Positions 9,922 through 18,065 of a DNA stretch of 64,000 bases are shown one piece after another. Numbering within the stretch: position 1 is the first letter of the stretch; each line of letters opens with the position of its first letter. The DNA is taken from positions 310,001 to 374,000 of the forward strand of contig NZ_MWPH01000001.1 in NCBI RefSeq assembly GCF_002177135.1, read 5' to 3'. The DNA is from Natronolimnobius baerhuensis. GTDB taxonomy: Archaea > Halobacteriota > Halobacteria > Halobacteriales > Natrialbaceae. The notes under the pieces were generated by a model that did not search any database, had not been told where the DNA came from, and saw only the letters and a list, made by a program, of their open reading frames with translations. A program made the position numbers and the translations under genes.

Positions 9922-10248
9922 TCACTCGTGGTCGTCCGGATCGAGAACAACACGTCCATCGGCCATGACGACGACGTGATAGCCACAGTATTGAAAGGAG
10001 ACAGAACCGCCGATTCGTGGCGTTCCATCTGCCTGTTGACTGAACAAAGTATCGAGTGACTCCGGATCAATTGCCGTGTGCAAGGGTTCATACTCCGGCG
10101 GCCGCAAGTCAGTTGTGGGGATGTCTTCTGCAGCCGCGACCGCTTCGATTACTGCCCGACTCGGTGGTTTTCTGACTGCCCCACCGACACTATCGCCACC
10201 ACTCTCCATACTCCACACTTCCAAACCGTCTCGAATAAAACTATCCAT
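9922..10248 (-). CDS. HalOD1 output-domain protein
   Basis: A small (108 aa from ATG 10248) haloarchaeal protein whose C-terminal 70 residues fit the HalOD1 domain: a helix with AVIEAVAAAEDI, then DLRPPEYEPLHTAIDPESLDTLF, split here as DLRPPEYEPL and AIDPESLDTLF, and a final beta hairpin with VSFQYCGYHVVV and GRVVLDP. HalOD1 is predicted to be a signalling output domain, often free-standing; target unknown. An upstream in-frame TTG is possible but unlikely. A perfect 18-bp palindrome (10283-10300) lies 35 bp upstream of the start and may control it. Confidence 0.85.
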   Translation of the reverse strand: MDSFIRDGLEVWSMESGGDSVGGAVRKPPSRAVIEAVAAAEDIPTTDLRPPEYEPLHTAIDPESLDTLFSQQADGTPRIGGSVSFQYCGYHVVVMADGRVVLDPDDHE

Positions 10249-10282
10249 ACCAAATCTCCATATTGACAAATAGATTTCGATG

Positions 10283-10300
10283 ACCTTCGATATCGAAGGT
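10283..10300. promoter_or_regulatory. Perfect 18-bp palindrome upstream of HalOD1 gene
   Basis: ACCTTCGAT followed directly by its exact reverse complement ATCGAAGGT. It sits 35-52 bp before the ATG of the HalOD1 gene, just upstream of an AT-rich TATA-like stretch near 10270-10277, where a haloarchaeal activator or repressor would bind. The dyad is seen directly; its role is inferred. Confidence 0.5.
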
Positions 10301-10452
10301 GTTCGGAGCGGTGAGCTGCCTCTTGATTTCAGGACAATAGTGATGCCGCCGCTTATGCCTTTCCACGAATGTACTAGTTACTGGACAAAAATATCGACAC
10401 TGTTTGCACTCAAGTACATGTGAGACTGCAAAACCCCTACCCGGCGTCGTCG

Positions 10453-10788
10453 TTATCGGCCGGAGACGTTGTAATCGACGTGGACGTTCGGCGTGCTCGC
10501 AGATTCTGGCGCTGGAACACCGTTCCAGTCGACGAGGTGGACGTTCGCCATGTCACCTGAGAATCTGAATCGCTGCACACCGACGTCGATTGCCCCTTCG
10601 GCAACGTTCTCGGAGACGACCGTCGCTTCCGCCACGGGGTCGTCTGTGAGCATCTCGATTTCACCGTCGACGGCGATCTCGAAGTTCGAGGGAACGCCGC
10701 GACCAACGATGGTCACGAGATTCGGCAGGTGTGAGTCGTCTGTTGATGCTGTTTGGCTCCGACGTTGGACCGGATTGTCGCGTGCCAT
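10453..10788 (-). CDS. Hypothetical haloarchaeal protein, 111 aa
   Basis: I do not recognise the family. The protein has a polar N-terminus (residues 1-22) and a beta-rich body with short alternating hydrophobic strands (NLVTIVGRG, NFEIAVDGEIEML, AIDVGVQRFRFSG, ANVHLVDWNG, NVHVDYNV), which looks like a small beta-sandwich. No signal peptide, Cys or membrane segment. The start is supported by a TATA-like TTATA about 30 bp upstream and the small perfect palindrome ACCGGCCGGT (10804-10813) between TATA and start. Codon use matches the genome, which supports it as a real gene. Confidence 0.65.
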   Translation of the reverse strand: MARDNPVQRRSQTASTDDSHLPNLVTIVGRGVPSNFEIAVDGEIEMLTDDPVAEATVVSENVAEGAIDVGVQRFRFSGDMANVHLVDWNGVPAPESASTPNVHVDYNVSGR

Positions 10789-11070
10789 AATTGCAAAAGT
10801 AGAACCGGCCGGTATAAGCTTTCTTGCTCAGCAAACGGTTAGATTGGTCGAATTACCCACTGAGCGTATAAAATACCGTGAGTAGTTGGAAGTACGTATA
10901 GTACCAACTGCAACGTTACACACTGCTCGCCGACTCGACTGGCGGTCACGTATACACTGCGTGTCAGTGACTACGCTCTCTCCCACTCGATACCTGTTTG
11001 CCCCCTCGCCTCATTCGGCAAGCGCCGTGATGGTTCGGCGTAGACCTCCAAGTGAGGCCTCGATTTCTCC
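10789..11070. other. Gene-free 282-bp spacer with strong TATA and hairpin
   Basis: Holds the promoter of the 111-aa gene at its left end. Further right there is a strong TATA-like GTATAAAATA (10866-10875, readable on either strand) and an inverted repeat AGTTGG...CCAACT (10884-10909) whose inner GTAC copies also pair. No convincing protein frame is present. It might be a small RNA promoter, or only regulatory sequence for the 111-aa gene. Confidence 0.35.
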
Positions 11071-12222
11071 TTAGAAGCCCTTTCCGAGCATCTCTCGAGC
11101 GATAATGTTCTTCTGGATTTCGGTCGTGCCCTCGTAGATCTGGGTGATCTTGGCGTCGCGGTAGAAGCGCTCGACAGGGAAGTCGTTGACGTAGCCAGCG
11201 CCGCCGTGGATCTGGACCGCTTCGTCGGCGACTTCGACGGCGACGCGAGAGGCTTGCTCTTTGGCCATCGAGGCGAGTTTCGTCACGTCGCCGCCCTGAT
11301 CGACGTTCCAGGCTGCTTTGTAGGTGAGATTGCGGGCGGCCTCGGTGTCGGTTGCCATCTCGGCGAGTTTGTGCTGGATCGCCTGAAACTCCGAGATCGA
11401 CTTGCCAAACTGTTCGCGGTCCTGTGCATACTCGAGGGCGGCCCGAAGCGCGCCTTTCGCGATGCCGACGCCCTGTGCGGCGACGGCGGTTCGGGTTTCG
11501 TCGAAGAACTGCATCTGTTGCATGAATGCGGCGTCTTTGGTGCCGATGAGGTTCTCCTCGGGGACGCGAACGTCGTCGAAGACGAGTTCGGCGGTGTCGG
11601 AAGCGCGGATGCCCAGTTTGCCGGTGATCTTCTCGGCGCTGAAGCCATCGCGGTCGGATTCGACGACGATCTGGCTGAAACCGTTGTACCGGCCCTCGGC
11701 GTCGGGGTTGGTCTCACAGAGGACGACGAAGAAGTCCCCGACGGTGCCGTTCGTGATCCACATTTTGTTGCCGTTGATTACCCACTCGTCACCGTCTTTC
11801 TCCGCCCGCGTGGAAACGGAGGAGACGTCCGAGCCGGTGTCCGGCTCAGAGATCGCTGCGCCCGAAATCTTCTCGCCCATTGCAACGGGTTCTAAGAAGC
11901 GCTCTTTCTGGTCTTCAGTCCCGAAGTTCATGATCGCCTCACAGCCGAAGGAGGTCGAGACAATCGAGAGCGCAATGCCGGGGTCGTACGCGAACAGTTC
12001 CTCGGTGATGATCGCTGTATCGAGGATGGAGTAGCCAGCACCGCCGTACTCGAGTGGGATGTACGCGCCGGTCAGGCCCATCTCGGCTGCCTTGTCGATG
12101 ATCTCGTGTGGGTACTTCTCTTCCTCGTCGTACTCGGCGGCGACGGGAACGATCTCGTTCTCCGCGAATCGCTGAATTTCGTCGCGGATCTGCTCTTGTT
12201 CGTCAGACAGGCCAAAGTCCAT
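11071..12222 (-). CDS. Acyl-CoA dehydrogenase
   Basis: FAD-dependent first step of fatty acid beta-oxidation (or branched-chain acyl-CoA oxidation). 383 residues, full length for the family: N-terminal helical domain, middle beta domain with [13 protein letters not shown] and [14 protein letters not shown]-terminal helical domain with [14 protein letters not shown] and the C-terminal [13 protein letters not shown]. The catalytic base is expected in the IYEGTTEIQ region (Glu). Divergently transcribed from the hydroxyacyl-CoA dehydrogenase/hydratase fusion across 116 bp with TATA-like ctttatcaata about 25 bp before its ATG, so the two genes for successive steps may share control. Chain-length specificity cannot be told. 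Confidence 0.92.
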   Translation of the reverse strand: MDFGLSDEQEQIRDEIQRFAENEIVPVAAEYDEEEKYPHEIIDKAAEMGLTGAYIPLEYGGAGYSILDTAIITEELFAYDPGIALSIVSTSFGCEAIMNFGTEDQKERFLEPVAMGEKISGAAISEPDTGSDVSSVSTRAEKDGDEWVINGNKMWITNGTVGDFFVVLCETNPDAEGRYNGFSQIVVESDRDGFSAEKITGKLGIRASDTAELVFDDVRVPEENLIGTKDAAFMQQMQFFDETRTAVAAQGVGIAKGALRAALEYAQDREQFGKSISEFQAIQHKLAEMATDTEAARNLTYKAAWNVDQGGDVTKLASMAKEQASRVAVEVADEAVQIHGGAGYVNDFPVERFYRDAKITQIYEGTTEIQKNIIAREMLGKGF

Positions 12223-12338
12223 GTGGGTCCCTAACTATGGCTATTGATAAAGACCTTTGTAACCAGACATAAACCTAAACATAGTTTTTCCAAGGGAATG
12301 GGGAAACGTTCAAACGGCTCCCCATCGCATTACAACGT

Positions 12339-14306
12339 ATGGACGTCGAAGATATCAACACCGTCGCAGTTCTCGGTGCCGGAAATATGGGCCACGGAAT
12401 CGCGGAAGTTGCCGCGATTGCTGGCTACGATGTGGCGATGCGTGACATCAAAGAGGAGTTCGTCCAGAATGGCTACGAACAAATCGAGTGGTCACTCGGC
12501 AAACTCGCCGAGAAAGACCGCCTCTCGGAAGACGAAGCCGACGCTGCCTTAGCGCGCGTGACGCCGGTGGTCGAGATGGAAGAAGCCGTCGGCGACGCCG
12601 ACGTCATCATCGAGGCCGTCCCCGAGCAGATGGACATCAAGAAAGACGTCTACGGGGAGGTCGAGGAGTATGCGCCCGACCGTGCACTGTTCGCGACGAA
12701 CACCTCGAGTCTGTCGATTACGGAACTCGCTGGCGTCACGGAACGTCCAGAGCAGTTCTGTGGGATGCACTTTTTCAACCCGCCAGTTCGGATGGATCTC
12801 GTCGAAGTGATTTCGGGCGCGGAGACGGCCGAGGACACACTCGAGGCAATCGAGCAACTGGCCGAGGCGTTCGACAAGTCGCCCGTGCGCGTCCACAAAG
12901 ACGAGCCGGGATTCATCGTCAACCGGATTCTGGTGCCGCTGATGAACGAGGCCTGCTGGCTCGTCAGCGAGGACGACGCCACCATCGCCGAGGTCGACTC
13001 CACGACGAAGTACGGCATGGGCCTGCCGATGGGCAGTTTCGAACTCGCAGACCTCACCGGCATCGACGTGGGCTACCACGTCCTCGAGTACATGCACGAG
13101 GTCCTCGGCGAGGCCTACGAGCCGAGCCCGCTGTTCGAGTCGAAAGTCGAGAGCGAGGAACTTGGCAAAAAGACCGGCAAAGGCTTCTATGACTACGACA
13201 ACGGCGGCGTCGACATTCCGACCGACGAGCAGTCTGAACTCGTCGAAAAGCGTCTGCTCGCGGCGATGGCCAACGAGGTTGCCAAACTCGTCGGCGGCGA
13301 CGTTGCGCCACCGAAATCCATCGACGAAGCCGTCCAACTTGGTGCCGGCTTCCCAGATGGCCCCGTGAAACTCGTCGACGAGTACGGTCTCGAGAACCTC
13401 CAGGAGACACTCGAGGAGGCCTACGAAGAGACGGGTCACGAGCGCTACAACCCCGATGAGTACCTCGCCGAACGTGCCGACGAAGGCGGCTTTTACGTCT
13501 CTGACGAGAGCGACGACGGCCTCGAGTTCGAAGCAATCCGCGTCGAGTACCCCGGCGACATGGTCGGTCACATCGTGATCGACCGCCCACACCGGATGAA
13601 CACGATCAGCAACGAACTACTCGCCGAGTTATCCGAGGCGATTGACCTCCTCGAGGACGACGACGAGGTCCGCTCGATCCTGATTACGGGCGAGGGCGAC
13701 CGCGCGTTCTCGGCTGGCGCTGACGTCCAGAGCATGGCAAGCGGCGCAGACCCATTACAGGGCCAGGAACTCTCACGCGAGGGCCAACAGACCTTCGGCA
13801 AACTCGAGGCCTGCGATTTGCCCGTTGTCGCTGGGATCGACGGCTACTGTCTCGGCGGCGGGATGGAACTTGCGACCTGTGCGGACCTGCGCGTTGCCAG
13901 CGAGCGCTCGGAGTTCGGCCAGCCAGAACTCGATCTCGGCTTGCTGCCCGGTTGGGGCGGCACCCAGCGCCTGAAGCACATCGTCGGCGAGGGCCGCGCA
14001 AAAGAGATCATCCTCACTGCAGACCGCTTCGAGGCCGCAACGATGGCCGATTACGGCTTCGTCAACGACGTCGTCGACAACGACAACCTCCTCGAGGAGG
14101 CCCTCGAACTCGCGAGCGACCTCGCCGGAGGACCACCAATCGCCCAGAAGTTCACCAAGCGCGCGATGCTCGCCGGCCGCGACGACACGGATGCCGGCCT
14201 CGAGTACGAGGCGTCAGCCTTCGGACACCTCATGGGGACAGAGGACCTCATGGAGGGAATGACGGCGTTCATGGGTGACGGCGAACCGGAGTTCGAAGGC
14301 AAGTAA
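12339..14306 (+). CDS. 3-hydroxyacyl-CoA dehydrogenase / enoyl-CoA hydratase fusion
   Basis: Carries steps 2 and 3 of beta-oxidation on one 655-residue chain. The dehydrogenase comes first: Rossmann motif VAVLGAGNMGHGIAE (residues about 9-23), FFNPPVRMDLVEV near 146-158, NRILVPLMNEA, and a second 3HCDH C-terminal domain to about 380. A crotonase domain fills about 395-655, with oxyanion-hole stretch DRAFSAGADV and CLGGGMELA and Glu-containing LLPGWGGTQRLK. This order is the reverse of bacterial FadB and typical of archaea. It is paired divergently with an acyl-CoA dehydrogenase; no thiolase is adjacent. A structured repeat (14327-14409) follows its stop. Confidence 0.93.
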   Translation: MDVEDINTVAVLGAGNMGHGIAEVAAIAGYDVAMRDIKEEFVQNGYEQIEWSLGKLAEKDRLSEDEADAALARVTPVVEMEEAVGDADVIIEAVPEQMDIKKDVYGEVEEYAPDRALFATNTSSLSITELAGVTERPEQFCGMHFFNPPVRMDLVEVISGAETAEDTLEAIEQLAEAFDKSPVRVHKDEPGFIVNRILVPLMNEACWLVSEDDATIAEVDSTTKYGMGLPMGSFELADLTGIDVGYHVLEYMHEVLGEAYEPSPLFESKVESEELGKKTGKGFYDYDNGGVDIPTDEQSELVEKRLLAAMANEVAKLVGGDVAPPKSIDEAVQLGAGFPDGPVKLVDEYGLENLQETLEEAYEETGHERYNPDEYLAERADEGGFYVSDESDDGLEFEAIRVEYPGDMVGHIVIDRPHRMNTISNELLAELSEAIDLLEDDDEVRSILITGEGDRAFSAGADVQSMASGADPLQGQELSREGQQTFGKLEACDLPVVAGIDGYCLGGGMELATCADLRVASERSEFGQPELDLGLLPGWGGTQRLKHIVGEGRAKEIILTADRFEAATMADYGFVNDVVDNDNLLEEALELASDLAGGPPIAQKFTKRAMLAGRDDTDAGLEYEASAFGHLMGTEDLMEGMTAFMGDGEPEFEGK

Positions 14307-14628
14307 TACTGCCGGACAACACGACTCAGACGGATTGCTGTCCCGATTTGCCGACGCACCCGTACCGGGTCGCGGGTGTACCGGGAATGACTGACAGAAG
14401 ACCGTCTCACAGCGGTCCGACCGACCGAGCGAACGAAACTCAGAGTTCCTGTCGTGTGGGTATATCACAAGCATTGACCGACGTACCGTCTTGTTTCTCG
14501 GTGACAGGCTGCATGAAAAACTCCAATATAATGTAACCTGTCCTATATATGGTCGCGAAGTTTATGAACCAGAGGGACAATTGGTGACCCGTGGCTGTAA
14601 TCGACGAAGGGTATGGAGGGGTCAGCCA
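14307..14628. other. 322-bp spacer: structured repeat plus AT-rich leader
   Basis: The first 100 bases hold the hairpin repeat at 14327-14409. The remainder (14440-14628) is visibly AT-richer, with ATATAATGTAACC and CCTATATATGG stretches around 14525-14552 that look like TATA boxes for the response regulator downstream. An in-frame upstream extension of that regulator (from 14491) is open but unlike a receiver domain and is not annotated. Confidence 0.5.
14327..14409. repeat. 83-bp hairpin repeat, copy 1
   Basis: Begins CAGACGGATTGCTGTC and ends GACAGAAGACCGTCTCA; the ends pair as an imperfect outer stem (12 of 15). An inner stem pairs CGCACCCG with CGGGTGT around a loop containing CCGGGTCG. 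The second copy at 62439-62523 has the same ends, the same central GGGTCGCGG and the same AATGAC, but different stem bases that still pair. It lies 20 bp after the stop of the beta-oxidation fusion gene. Confidence 0.7.
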
Positions 14629-15201
14629 GTGAGTGACGAGGGACACGTTCTCGTCGTTGATGATGAATCCCGACTCGCCGATCTGTTCGCTGCATGGCTC
14701 CAGAGCGACTGGACCGTCGATACCGCCTATGACGGCGATTCGGCCCTCGAAACGATGTCAGACGACGTTGATGTCGTCCTCCTCGACCGACGGATGCCGG
14801 GACTCTCGGGCGATGAGGTGCTCGCACAACTCCGCAAAGAGGGATACGACTGTCGTGTCGTGATGGTCACGGCAGTCGATCCCGACTTCGATATTATTGA
14901 GATGGGCTTTGATGACTACCTCGTCAAGCCGGTCTCCAGAGATGAACTGATCCAGATGGTTGAGGATGTTTCAACGCGCTCTGCGTACGCATCCACCATT
15001 CAGGACTACTACGCGCTGGTGTCGAAAAAAGCACTCCTCGAGAGTGAAAAAGCCACCCGCGAACTCAAAGATCATAGCGACTATCAAGACCTCTGTACCC
15101 GCGTTGCCAAACTTGAGTCAGAGGTCGACGAAACGGTCGCCGGGATGTCCTCACACGATGAGTTCGTCGGTGCTTTTCAGGACCTACAGACAGAGAACTG
15201 A
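14629..15201 (+). CDS. HalX-domain response regulator
   Basis: Two-component output protein. The GTG at 14629 gives 190 residues: a receiver domain (residues 1-120) with acidic pair Asp11-Asp12, phospho-acceptor Asp53 in VVLLDRRMPG and conserved Lys in YLVKPVS, then a coiled, charged HalX domain (about 125-190), a haloarchaeal C-terminal module of unknown target. The frame is open further upstream to 14491 but that part is not receiver-like, so the GTG is preferred. It runs head-on into a histidine kinase gene (7 bp between stop codons), a likely partner by position, which is an inference. Confidence 0.88.
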   Translation: MSDEGHVLVVDDESRLADLFAAWLQSDWTVDTAYDGDSALETMSDDVDVVLLDRRMPGLSGDEVLAQLRKEGYDCRVVMVTAVDPDFDIIEMGFDDYLVKPVSRDELIQMVEDVSTRSAYASTIQDYYALVSKKALLESEKATRELKDHSDYQDLCTRVAKLESEVDETVAGMSSHDEFVGAFQDLQTEN

Positions 15202-15208
15202 CGACGCT

Positions 15209-17314
15209 TCACAGTCGTCGCTCGTCACCGGTCGTGTCGAACTCGAATCTGGCCCCACCCGCCTCGCTTTCCCCCGCAGTGACCGACCAGCCGTGTCCGG
15301 TAGCGACTTCTCTGACGACCCACAGTCCGATTCCTAACCCTGATGAGGATGTCGACACCGACGGGTCGAATATTTCGTCGCGAATTTCCTCGGGTAACCC
15401 ACAGCCATCATCAGCAACGTAGAAGCCACGACCGTTCTCGAGCGTGCCAACCTGAATCGTGATGGCGCTGTCGATGTCGGCTCCACCGTTGGTGCTCGTG
15501 CCGCCGTTTGTTTGGACTGCCTCAGCACTCGTACTCGCGCTCGCACGTTCCTGTTGCTCACGCTCCGGACTGCCGTGTTCGACACTGTTTCGGAAACAGT
15601 TCTCGAGGAGTCGCAAGAGCCGGGAGCGATCAGCCGCGACGGTTGTCGACGCTGTTACTGACAGTGTCGCAGCCGGTGTCTCGACGTGTTCCCAAGCATC
15701 GGTTGCAACGGCCTCGAGGTCGACAGGGTCGGTGTCGGCTGCCCACTCGCCGCCGCGGGCGATTGCGAGCACGTCATCGATGATCGACTCCATTCGGTCG
15801 AGTCCGTCGCGAATCTGTGGAATGTGGTCGGCCGAATCGGTCTGGTCCATCAAGTCGAGATAGCCCTGGGCCACGCCGAGGGGGTTTCGCAAGTCGTGGC
15901 TGACGATCTGTGCGAAGGCATCGAGGCGCTCGTTTCGCTCGCGAAGTTTGCGCTCGCGTTGCTTTCGCTCGGTGATGTCGCGGACGACACCGACCGAGCC
16001 ATGGAACGTCCCATTGTGTGTCAGTACAGCGATCTGAATCTCACAGGGGATCGTCTCGCCCGATTTCGTCTCGAGGACGACCTCGAGCGTGTCGGTGCCA
16101 CGGTCGTCCTCGAGGAGTGATTTGATGACGTCCGTCCCGGCTTCGGCGTCGGCTTCGTCGAGCAGGAAGGTTGCGTGCTCGCCGAGCAGTCCCTCACGAC
16201 TGTAGCCGGTCATCTCGACGAGGGCGTCGTTGACCGTCATGAAGTTGCCGTCCTCGTCGAAGACGTACATGCCGTCGCCTGCTGTTTCGACGAGTCGCTC
16301 GTATCGCTGGACGGCCCGTTCCTGTTGGGCGAGTTGACCGCTTGTCGCAATCGTCTCGAGGACGTGCGAGGCGACGTCCGCGCTCGAGTGGATAACCTGC
16401 TGGTCAGCCGACGACAACCCACGGCGTGCGTAGACGACGAAGACGCCGTAGAGTTCATCCTCGCTGCCGAGTGGAATCGCAGCGACCGTTCCGACGTCTT
16501 GCTCGAGTGCGTATTCGGCGAAGGGCACGAGCGCTGTGTCGGGTTCTGTGATCGTCGATAGATCGACTATCTGCAACTTGCGTGATTGCAATGCCCGCTC
16601 GAGGAGCGTCCGTGAGCCGTCGTCGGAGCCGATGGGAAACGTCCGCTGTATCGGCCAGTCTGTCGCCGATGGATCTGTGAGCCATGGCACGATCTCGCGT
16701 TCGCCGCGGTCGTACTCGCCGACCCAGGCGAAGATGAATCGGTCACTCGCGACGAACTCTTCACGAAGCACACGCTCGACGGTTGCAGGCGAGGTCGCAT
16801 CGGTCAGTCCCCGCCGAACCGCGTCGTCGATCCAGGCGAGATCCGGCGGGAGGTCGGGTTGTGTGTCGGCTGCATCCGCGTCTGTGTCCGTTTCAGCATC
16901 GACTCGAGCGTTCGCGATGATGCGGCCGGCGACCGCTTCGTTTCCAATGCCGTCGTTCAACTGCTCCGTGATCGTATCGGCGAGGCGATTCGAGCGCTGC
17001 TGGTCGGTGCTTCGAGCGACGACCTGGCTTAAGACAGCCATCGACTCCTCGTCGGTGTCGTCTGCAGTCTCCCAATAGATGAACGTCGGCAGTTTCGGTG
17101 TCTTGGCCTCGGCTGCGCCGATCACCCGCGGTACATCCGCAATCGACCCTGCGTCGATAACGATTGCATCGATTGATTCGTGCTCGAGTCTCGAGCCGGC
17201 TTCGTCGGCTTGCTGTGCGAAGACGACGTTGACGGGTTCGTCCGTCAGCGCCAGGGTAAGCGATGCTCGCGTCGCTCGATTACCACTGACACAGAGAACG
17301 CGTGGACGACTCAT
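15209..17314 (-). CDS. Pseudo-receiver-GAF-PAS histidine kinase
   Basis: Sensor kinase of 701 residues from ATG 17314. N-terminus (1-120) folds like a receiver domain with Asp in AIVIDAGS at the acceptor position, but the acidic pair after strand 1 is missing (VLCVSGNRATR), so phosphorylation there is doubtful. Then a GAF domain (about 160-320), PAS domain (about 340-455, with DITERKQRERKL coil), HisKA with His473 in SHDLRNPLG, and HATPase_c with N-box ENCFRNSVEHG and G-box DDGCGLPEE and GLGIGLW. A Gln/Ser/Thr/Gly-rich insertion sits between N-box and G-box. Cytoplasmic. Converges on the HalX regulator. Confidence 0.9.
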   Translation of the reverse strand: MSRPRVLCVSGNRATRASLTLALTDEPVNVVFAQQADEAGSRLEHESIDAIVIDAGSIADVPRVIGAAEAKTPKLPTFIYWETADDTDEESMAVLSQVVARSTDQQRSNRLADTITEQLNDGIGNEAVAGRIIANARVDAETDTDADAADTQPDLPPDLAWIDDAVRRGLTDATSPATVERVLREEFVASDRFIFAWVGEYDRGEREIVPWLTDPSATDWPIQRTFPIGSDDGSRTLLERALQSRKLQIVDLSTITEPDTALVPFAEYALEQDVGTVAAIPLGSEDELYGVFVVYARRGLSSADQQVIHSSADVASHVLETIATSGQLAQQERAVQRYERLVETAGDGMYVFDEDGNFMTVNDALVEMTGYSREGLLGEHATFLLDEADAEAGTDVIKSLLEDDRGTDTLEVVLETKSGETIPCEIQIAVLTHNGTFHGSVGVVRDITERKQRERKLRERNERLDAFAQIVSHDLRNPLGVAQGYLDLMDQTDSADHIPQIRDGLDRMESIIDDVLAIARGGEWAADTDPVDLEAVATDAWEHVETPAATLSVTASTTVAADRSRLLRLLENCFRNSVEHGSPEREQQERASASTSAEAVQTNGGTSTNGGADIDSAITIQVGTLENGRGFYVADDGCGLPEEIRDEIFDPSVSTSSSGLGIGLWVVREVATGHGWSVTAGESEAGGARFEFDTTGDERRL

Positions 17315-17573
17315 AGTTCGGTTTCGGATTTCGTCCGACACTTCGGCGGACGGACACGTCTTTGCACGTAGTGTTCGGGTCAATACGGTTGATTCTTTCG
17401 ACCGCGTGCTGTTGATATGGGGTCGCGTATCTGTCGCCAGTTGCGTCTCGGGCTAATTCGCTGAGAAACCCTTCATCGAGTCGGACTATTCGGCAACGTG
17501 GTGATTTTGTTACTGTGGCGACAATTGCAGGCACCGTCGTTTTACTCGCCCGTCGACTACCGCGCTCGAGAAC

Positions 17574-18002
17574 ATGAGTGATACGACAAACACCAATACC
17601 GGTCGGAACCGTGAGACGATGAATACGGACGCGATGCAGTGGCTGAGCGCTCTTGTCGCGCTGATCGGCCTCTATCTCGTTGCCTCGCCGTTCCTCTTCG
17701 AGGCGACAGATGCGGCGTACTGGAACGATACCCTGGTGGGGACGGCGATCTTCTTGCTCGCGGGTTACAACTTCTATTTGCTCTCGAAGGACCGACTGGC
17801 AAACGTCAGCATCGCGTCGCTTGCGGCCCTGCTCGGCCTCTGGGCGCTCGTCTCACCAGCGGTCATCGAGATGGGCAGCAACGAACTTGCGACCGGGACC
17901 GCGATCTCCGGGCTCCTCGTCGCCATCCTCTCAGCGTACAATGCCTACGCGAACAGCAAGGCCGATACGCCGGATCACGCTGGTGCTGGCGCTCGAGGAT
18001 AA
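17574..18002 (+). CDS. SPW-repeat membrane protein
   Basis: A 142-residue protein with four predicted transmembrane helices arranged as two similar halves: MQWLSALVALIGLYLVASPF then NDTLVGTAIFLLAGYNFY, and ASLAALLGLWALVSPAV then ELATGTAISGLLVAILSAYN. The Ser-Pro after a helix in each half, followed by Trp/Asn, is the SPW-repeat family pattern. Function of the family is unknown. The N-terminus is polar, Asn/Thr-rich. It stands alone, converging on an acyl-CoA dehydrogenase gene. Confidence 0.85.
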   Translation: MSDTTNTNTGRNRETMNTDAMQWLSALVALIGLYLVASPFLFEATDAAYWNDTLVGTAIFLLAGYNFYLLSKDRLANVSIASLAALLGLWALVSPAVIEMGSNELATGTAISGLLVAILSAYNAYANSKADTPDHAGAGARG

Positions 18003-18065
18003 CGTATAATCCGGCCGTCAGTCAGCTATTTTTGCCGCGCGTGGGAACGAACGACGGCTACGCGG

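Noticed and set aside
12223-12338. ACTATG...CATAGT arms in the beta-oxidation divergent spacer
   Set aside because: Six-base arms separated by about 36 bases are too weak to call a site, though shared control of both genes is likely.
14491-14628. Upstream extension of the HalX regulator
   Set aside because: Reads through AT-rich leader with TATA-like elements and unlike any receiver N-terminus; GTG 14629 is better.
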